From Branchipolynoe longqiensis (taxonomy: Eukaryota > Annelida > Polychaeta > Phyllodocida > Polynoidae), in the NCBI GenBank assembly GCA_030323885.1, contig CM059187.1, forward strand, positions 130,020,424 through 130,084,423: a DNA stretch of 64,000 nucleotides, given 5' to 3'. Positions 40,194 through 47,460 of the stretch are shown in pieces (position 1 is the first letter of the stretch; each line of letters starts with the position of its first letter). A program made the position numbers and the translations under genes. The notes under the pieces are model-generated. The model saw only the letters and a program-made list of their open reading frames with translations, did no database searches and was not told the DNA's origin.

Positions 40194-43100
40194 AATCAAC
40201 TGTATTCATCACTGATATTAATCAAATTCAGATGAATAAACACTTTACCATACAAAAAAACAGTACATTTCTTCTTTTTTTTCGTATTAACCAACAACAC
40301 ATTTGGTTGTATTTTTGTTTGTTTGTTTTTCCTTATTTTAAAATCCTTATTTTAGTAACATTTGTCCTTTTATATTTCTTCCCAATTCTCTTCATTTCTT
40401 CTCCTGGTGCTATCTTTGCAAAATGACCTATGGTGTCGATCACTGCTTTATGTAACTCACTGTGGCCCCACCAGGTGGCGTGCTAGTACTCGTGGGCGAT
40501 CATGGTGCCACCTGGAGGGGTGAGCAGTAGGTTTCGTTGTTTCTCATGACGTGACCAGTGTTCTTATCTTGTGTGTCTCTTTATGCACTTTGTGTTGATC
40601 TTACACGTGTAGCACATTAAACGGTTGCTTACTTCAAAAGAAGAAGACAAATATTTAGAATTAGTTGAGATAATTAAACGCTTGTGCATTGGTGGATACT
40701 AGCTGAGCTGAAATTGTGTCCTCGCTGTTGATAGCTACGTTTTCTGTAATTTTTGTTCTCTATGGACTTAAAGCTGCATAGTCCGATGAAGCATCACATT
40801 TTCAAAACCAAAATAAGTATCTCAATTTGATTCTACATATCTAACTTAAATACTGGTGCACTTGTTAAACATTTGTCACCACATAGAAGGGAACACTGAG
40901 GCAATTTAATAGAACCTATTACTGCAGAAACCTATGGTGTCAGTTTTGGCAAGCTTGCCAAAAATAATTTTGCTTGTTTGCACTTCAAATATCTCAAAAG
41001 TTAGCTATTTAAAATAAAAGTTACTTCAAGTGAAAGTAGGGTAGAATATAACGATCACCCTAATATGTTTATCTCAGAAAATGACAGAAACTCAAAACCC
41101 ATCGGACTATGCAACTTTAATTAAAGTTGCATAGTCCGATGGTTTTGAATTTCTGTATTGTTTCTGAGATAAATATATTAAATCTATCACTAGTATCTAC
41201 TTTACATTAGTTCAAAGTTACTTTTATTTTAAATGGTAAACTTTTGAGATATTTTGGGTGCAAACATGGAAAATTAGTTTTGGCAAGCTTGCCAAAACTC
41301 CAACACCATAGACTTTTGCAGTAACAGGTTCTTTTAAATTGACTCAGTATTGCCTTTTACGCAGAAACAAATGCTTAATAAGTGCATCAGTAGCCAAGTT
41401 AGATATGTCAAATCAAATCCAGATAATTGGTTTGGTTTTGAAAAGTTGATATTTCATTGGACTATGCAGCTTTAACTAGTTTCATCGTGTCCATGGTCTG
41501 CAAACATTCCCTATGTTAACCCTTTCCTGATGCCTAATGTATCGAAGCAATCCCGGGGTGATGGGTGGTTAACACCGTTATGCACGAGTGCGTTCATAAT
41601 TCCGCTTTCTATTTGGTTGTATCATTCATTAAAAGTATTTCTGAACGCAACCAAACACATGGAAATACCTTTTAAATCACACTTCCTGTTGACAGTGTGT
41701 TTAGCAGCATGAGGGCTAAGCTCAGTACTGAAAAAAAAACTGGTGCATGCACAGGAATATGAACAATGGAATGCGTTCTTGTTGAAGGTGAACCGCAGAT
41801 CATAGGACAACTGCTTCTTTTTTGTATTTTAAACTAAATAACTAGCAACGCATAGTACAAGTATTAGGACTACAATCGGCAATACTTTTTTTAAATGGTG
41901 AAAGCAAAATATATTTGTGTTCCCGACCTGCAAATCCCCCCCCCCCCCCGCAAGTACATAGGCGATGCATAGCACTAGTGGTGCCATCTAGCGGGTATTT
42001 CTGTAAGTTATCGGCAGTGTGTTGTAGTGTCGGGTCTCCTGGATGGCAGAAGGAAAGGGTTAAAAAGCATACCAAATCCCGACTAAGACATGCTAATCAC
42101 AGATCTGAGTAAATGTGATCTCTTAATAGTTTTTTGATTGTCTGTGACCTAGTGCATCTCTGTACTTAGCACTCCTAGTGCCCATGCTGTAGTGTTAAGA
42201 GTTGTAGAAAGAATAGAGGTTTACAATATAAATATGAATGGACAAATGAATATGCAATCTGCCTAATCCACTGGCTGAAATGATGAGCTATAATGTTTAA
42301 AGCTAGTTCTTTTTGCTTCGATGTGTAATTAGACTATGCAATGCTGCTTTCAGCATTAACTGTGCTTAATAATACAATGAACTGAAAGTTGCCATGAATT
42401 AATTAAGCTAATATAATCTCAATATTATAACAATAAATGATGAACAGATAATTAGCTCGAATATGGCAGTGTACAGGTGGCGGGAGGGGGTGGGGGGGGG
42501 TTAAGATGGAGGTGTGTGTGTAATTCTGATGCTTAATCCTAATGGCAACATTGATTGTGGGGAAGGTAGCCGACACACTGACCTTGACCCTAGCAAGTGC
42601 ACTGTTTGATATGTTGCAGTCACCGAACAGAACGACTCGCCAGTCGTCTGCTCCAGTCGTCAGTCGGACAGGGGCGCCGGGTCCACATTCCCGAACGCAC
42701 TCGGCAACCTTCTCACGTGGTGTCAGCAACCCTGTCATCGTGCGCGACAACCCCATCGTCGGCCCCACCAACAGGCTGGTGAGTTTGCTCTGTGCATCTT
42801 GATAGTTTATCGATAAAAGATTCACCTCTGCCTCTGTTCAGATGTGAATTACAACCCTATGTAAAAGTTGGAGAAATGGTATCTCACTGTTGATGGTCTT
42901 AGTTTTGCATTCCTACTTTGTTTGATTAAAACCCAATAGCTACAGTCTGATTGTATATGTTTTCCCTCAACATATTCTCTTCAGAGTGTTCAGATCACAT
43001 AATATCAAGGCATAATGACACAAAATCAGTTTGAAGTGATAAGAGTCCATGAAATAAATCCTCCATGTTTGAATGAACTGGTTGTACCATCCAATGAAAA

Positions 43101-46100
43101 TGACTGCTTCCTGACCTAGATTGGAGCATTACCCAGGAATCTCTCAACTTCTCGCTAATGGTTGACATGTGGGCCCTATCAATTCAAACTTTAAAGGTCA
43201 TTGATCTACTGGACTAATCTACTAATTAGTTCAAAATTTGGGGTTGATATATTTAGGTTTCTGAAGAATATATTTTGCTTTGTAGATTGAAAATTTATGT
43301 TCTCATTTCATTCCCCCACATTTTCGCCAGGTTTTCTATTGGGTTGTCCTTCACACCGTCTCAGGTTACTGCAGTAGGGGTGAATCTTTTATGTAGATTT
43401 TAACCAACATCAATACCAAAAAAAAGATTTAAGAATTATATTTGCGTTTCATTGCTCGATGGATCCAACATATAGTTGGGATCTATCTTTAAACACAAAA
43501 CAAAAATTCCACAACATCCTGGAAAAGTCCTGTGATTTGAGTGGTCTATTGTGATCTTTCCGCCCCAATAAGCTCCTAATGTTTCAGCAGCAATATGGTT
43601 GCAACAATCAGGAATTATACAGTTCATGTGGTATTGATACTATTGAGAATTAGGTATAATTGATCAAGATTGAGTGTGCGTGTAATATACAGAGATGAAA
43701 GACCTCCGCGGTTTCGCGGATTTTGGGGATTTATTATATTCACCAATTAATTTAAAACAAAATTCCAAAAGATGGGATGTATATAACAACAGTTGGGTGG
43801 TTCGAATCCTATTCTTGTATGACCTTAGATGTAGTTAGCACATTAAATTTAAGCAAGAAAGTGTTAGATATGGGCGATAATGAAAGCACAACAAGCCTAG
43901 TTGAAACATGACTTCTGCGATTCCCTGACAATGCTAAACCTATGTGAGAATATCCGCATTTCTTCCCGGAGACCATTTTCATCCCTGAATATATAATGAT
44001 ATATAAAAATAAATTATGGTGTCTATAGTGTTTATGGCGTGCTAGTAATGCACTACCTTTTACACTGAAACATACTAACATATTGGACATGAAACAATGT
44101 TTCCTACTAATAATAACATGTAGCTATGACGGAAAACATTGGAGTTACATATAATATTAGATTTCAATATATCAAGGAAAATTAGCAGCTTTCCAGGAAA
44201 GAATAAATGTATTAGCCTAATTTATTTTGGGTGTTGAATTCGACATAATTAAAAAACAATGTTTGATTATGACTTTTTATGCATTTTAAGTCACTATTTG
44301 CCATGCGTACAAAGGAGTGTTTGTAAAGCATCCATTGTTAACCGGAGGAATAATCATTTTTGGGGAGGAAAAAAGAAGAAAACAGAAAAAATATCACCAA
44401 TCAGTGGACGTCTAGAATATCTTTGCTTGAATTGCTAACCACTAGAAGTAATTAAGTCTCGATTATTATCTTTTGGTCATAAAGCTGCTAACACCTCCAA
44501 CTTTTTGTAATCTCCACTTCACTGCCTTCAGAAGACTACAAAAACGGTCTGCAATTTTCCTTAACAATTTTGTTTTAGTTGTGGTTGCACCTAACACTAT
44601 ATGCCAATGCAAAAACCGTATTGCACTAAGACGGCTCACTCCCTGGGAGCTCCCATGGTAATGTAAATTTTGCAGTGCCATCTTATGGTGGGTTTGATCA
44701 GCCCGGCTGATGGCTAGTGTTTCACATGTAAACACATAGGCCTACAAGGCGAGAGAGTGAGTTTAAAATTTAAAAGAGAGAGATTGCCTGTCATTTGGAT
44801 TTGGCCGATCTTGTGCCTACTGCCTGGTCCCCACCTCCCTCTGCCCACGGCCTCTGCTCCTCCCTCCTCCCTCCACTGCCCTCCCCTTCCCTCACTCCCT
44901 TTCCATCCCCCTCCCTTTCCCGCTCCCATCCCCACCCTTCCCTCTCCCTATCTCCCTCCTCATCCACCTTACCCAGCGCTCTCACACCTCACCTCCCTCC
45001 CCTCCCCTTCCTCCTCCCTCCCCCACACTCCCTCTCCCCCCCACTCCCCACACCACACCTCCCTCCCTCTCCCCCTTCCTCCTCCCTCTCTGCCTCCCTC
45101 TCCCCTCCCCCTTCCTCCCCCACATTCCCTCTTCCTCCCCCTACACTCCCTCTCCCCCACCCCCTCCTCACCCACCTCACTCGGCGCTCTCACACCACAC
45201 CTCACGACCCCCTCTCCCTCCCTGATGTAAATGGGGGGGGGGGAGGTCCCCACTGGTTTCGACTCCTATAGAACTCCCACCACCAACGCTACCCCCACCC
45301 TGCCCCTCCACCTCTCCACCCCACCCACCCCACCACCATACACACATTCTGTGTGGTGGGGGTTGATGGTGTGTGTGGTTGGGCTGTAGGTGTGTGTAGG
45401 GTGTGTGTGGTGGAGGTGTAGGTGGTTTGTGGTGGAGTTGTAGGGGTCTTGCAGAGCAGCACCTCACAATCTTTAGCATCCCTAAACCCCCACCACAACT
45501 ACACCCTCACCACAGCCCTAAACCTCCACCACACACACCTAAACCCTCCACCACATGCCTATACCCTGACCTACACTCTCACCACACACACCTACACCTC
45601 AACCACACACACCACACACTTCCACCCCCAGCACACCCACCCACCACATACCTACACCACCAACACACACATAACTACACCCCCACCACACACCTACCAA
45701 GTGACAGCAGGGTTTCTTCTGACACTCCAATGCTATCAAAATGATCAAACCCACCACCTGGTGCGCTGTCTGTTCTCTTGATTACACAATACAGGCTGAG
45801 TGAGACGTCTTAGTGTTATAGGGTCTTTGGCCAATGCCTGACACCTCAGCCGATACCCAGCACATTTCCAATGCATCATGGGATAACTGGTATTATATTA
45901 TGTAGTCACTCTGATATTTTCAAAATATCTGCTTTCATAGGCCCATTTGGCTGGGTCCCATCCAATTATTCCCTATTATTATCAACTGCACCTTTGCGCG
46001 AACATTTTGCACTGAACAATACAGCCATATCACACACACACAAAAAGATAGAAACAAAAATGCTTCTGATGCATCATTGTCAGTCTGCGATATTAACATA

Positions 46101-47423
46101 AATGTACTTGTTAACTGTCCTGCCCGTGTATCTCATCTCATTATCTCGCTTTTATGTTGTGACTGTTTGCTACGTAAGTGTAACGCTTAGTGTACAACAC
46201 GAGCTGGGCATTGCATGAGTTAGGTATTGTCTGTGTTTCAATTAGCCAGGACAGATGGGTTGCAGTCCCCTCCTCTACCCCCGGCGTTGGCTGCCAACGG
46301 CAAGTATCACACCACCGACAAGTGTGGGCTTTAAGCATTCACACCTACTGATGTAGTGTCATATAGTTCAACGTCCAGCTAACATTGAGAACAGCTGAGG
46401 TTTCTGGTGTAGGTCAAAAAAGCATGTGATGCCACGTGGGGGTAGGGGTGTGGGGTACAGGGGAGGATGTATTTAAGTCTAAGTATAATCTCATACGAAG
46501 ACATGGAGGGAATCTGTGTCAATATTACATTAAATTAATTTCCTTTTAGCAATAAATTATATTCAGTTCAGCACTTGTACTCTTGAATTAGCTTAATGGT
46601 TTATTTTATCAAGTAATGTGATTGGCACATGACCTTGACCTCTGCCAGACCTCATTTGACCTGTTATGTTGTGTTACCTTCAGTGTAAATACCCACCCTG
46701 CTAGCTTAATTTGTGTAATTGGATGACTGTTTCTTACATATTGCACGGCTATTTATAGATATTAGGATATGTGTATATATTTATATATATATTCTTTTTA
46801 CATTTACATTTAGTTACATTTGTATGGGAGTTTGTTCACAGCTGTAATATATTCACTGAAGGCTAAGACCTCCCTCCCCCGCAATCCCATAAGAATACTA
46901 CACCTTTGTACATACAACACATACTAACAACTAACCTGCACTGTGTACGTATTAAATCCTTACCTAACTATGAGATTACCAACGGTGATTTTCAAACCCT
47001 GTATTTTGACAGTCATGTAACATGTTCATCAAATTTTAATTCTTTTAATATACTGTCTCCTCAGTAAGTGTCCACATTTGAGGTATGTCAATTTAAATCA
47101 ATCATTGCATTTTGAAAAGAAAAATCCACAAAAAAAACCTGCATGGTGTCATTCCCACAATTGTTTGCCCATTTCAAGATATATAAAATCCAGGAACGTC
47201 GATTTAAGTAAATTATTTTATTCGATTAAAACTCCCACCCGTACATATTTTGTTCAAGTTTTGAAAGTGAGCAGAATGACAGTTGGCTCACAGTATAGGA
47301 GGCGGGGGAGTAGATAATGCCCGCTCCGCAGCAAATAACACGGAAGATAAGATGATTACTGAGAAACATTTAAGGGGCTGCGGTTATTTATATCCACATA
47401 ATAAATGATATAGTACATATATG

Positions 47424-47460
<37 letters not shown>

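Noticed and set aside
42297..42355. MITE fragment (TTTAAAGCTAGTT ... AGACTATGCAATG)
   Set aside because: Too short and diverged to assign.
44757..45271. Two overlapping Pro/Ser/Leu-rich ORFs
   Set aside because: They result from the polypyrimidine tract; codon content is composition only.
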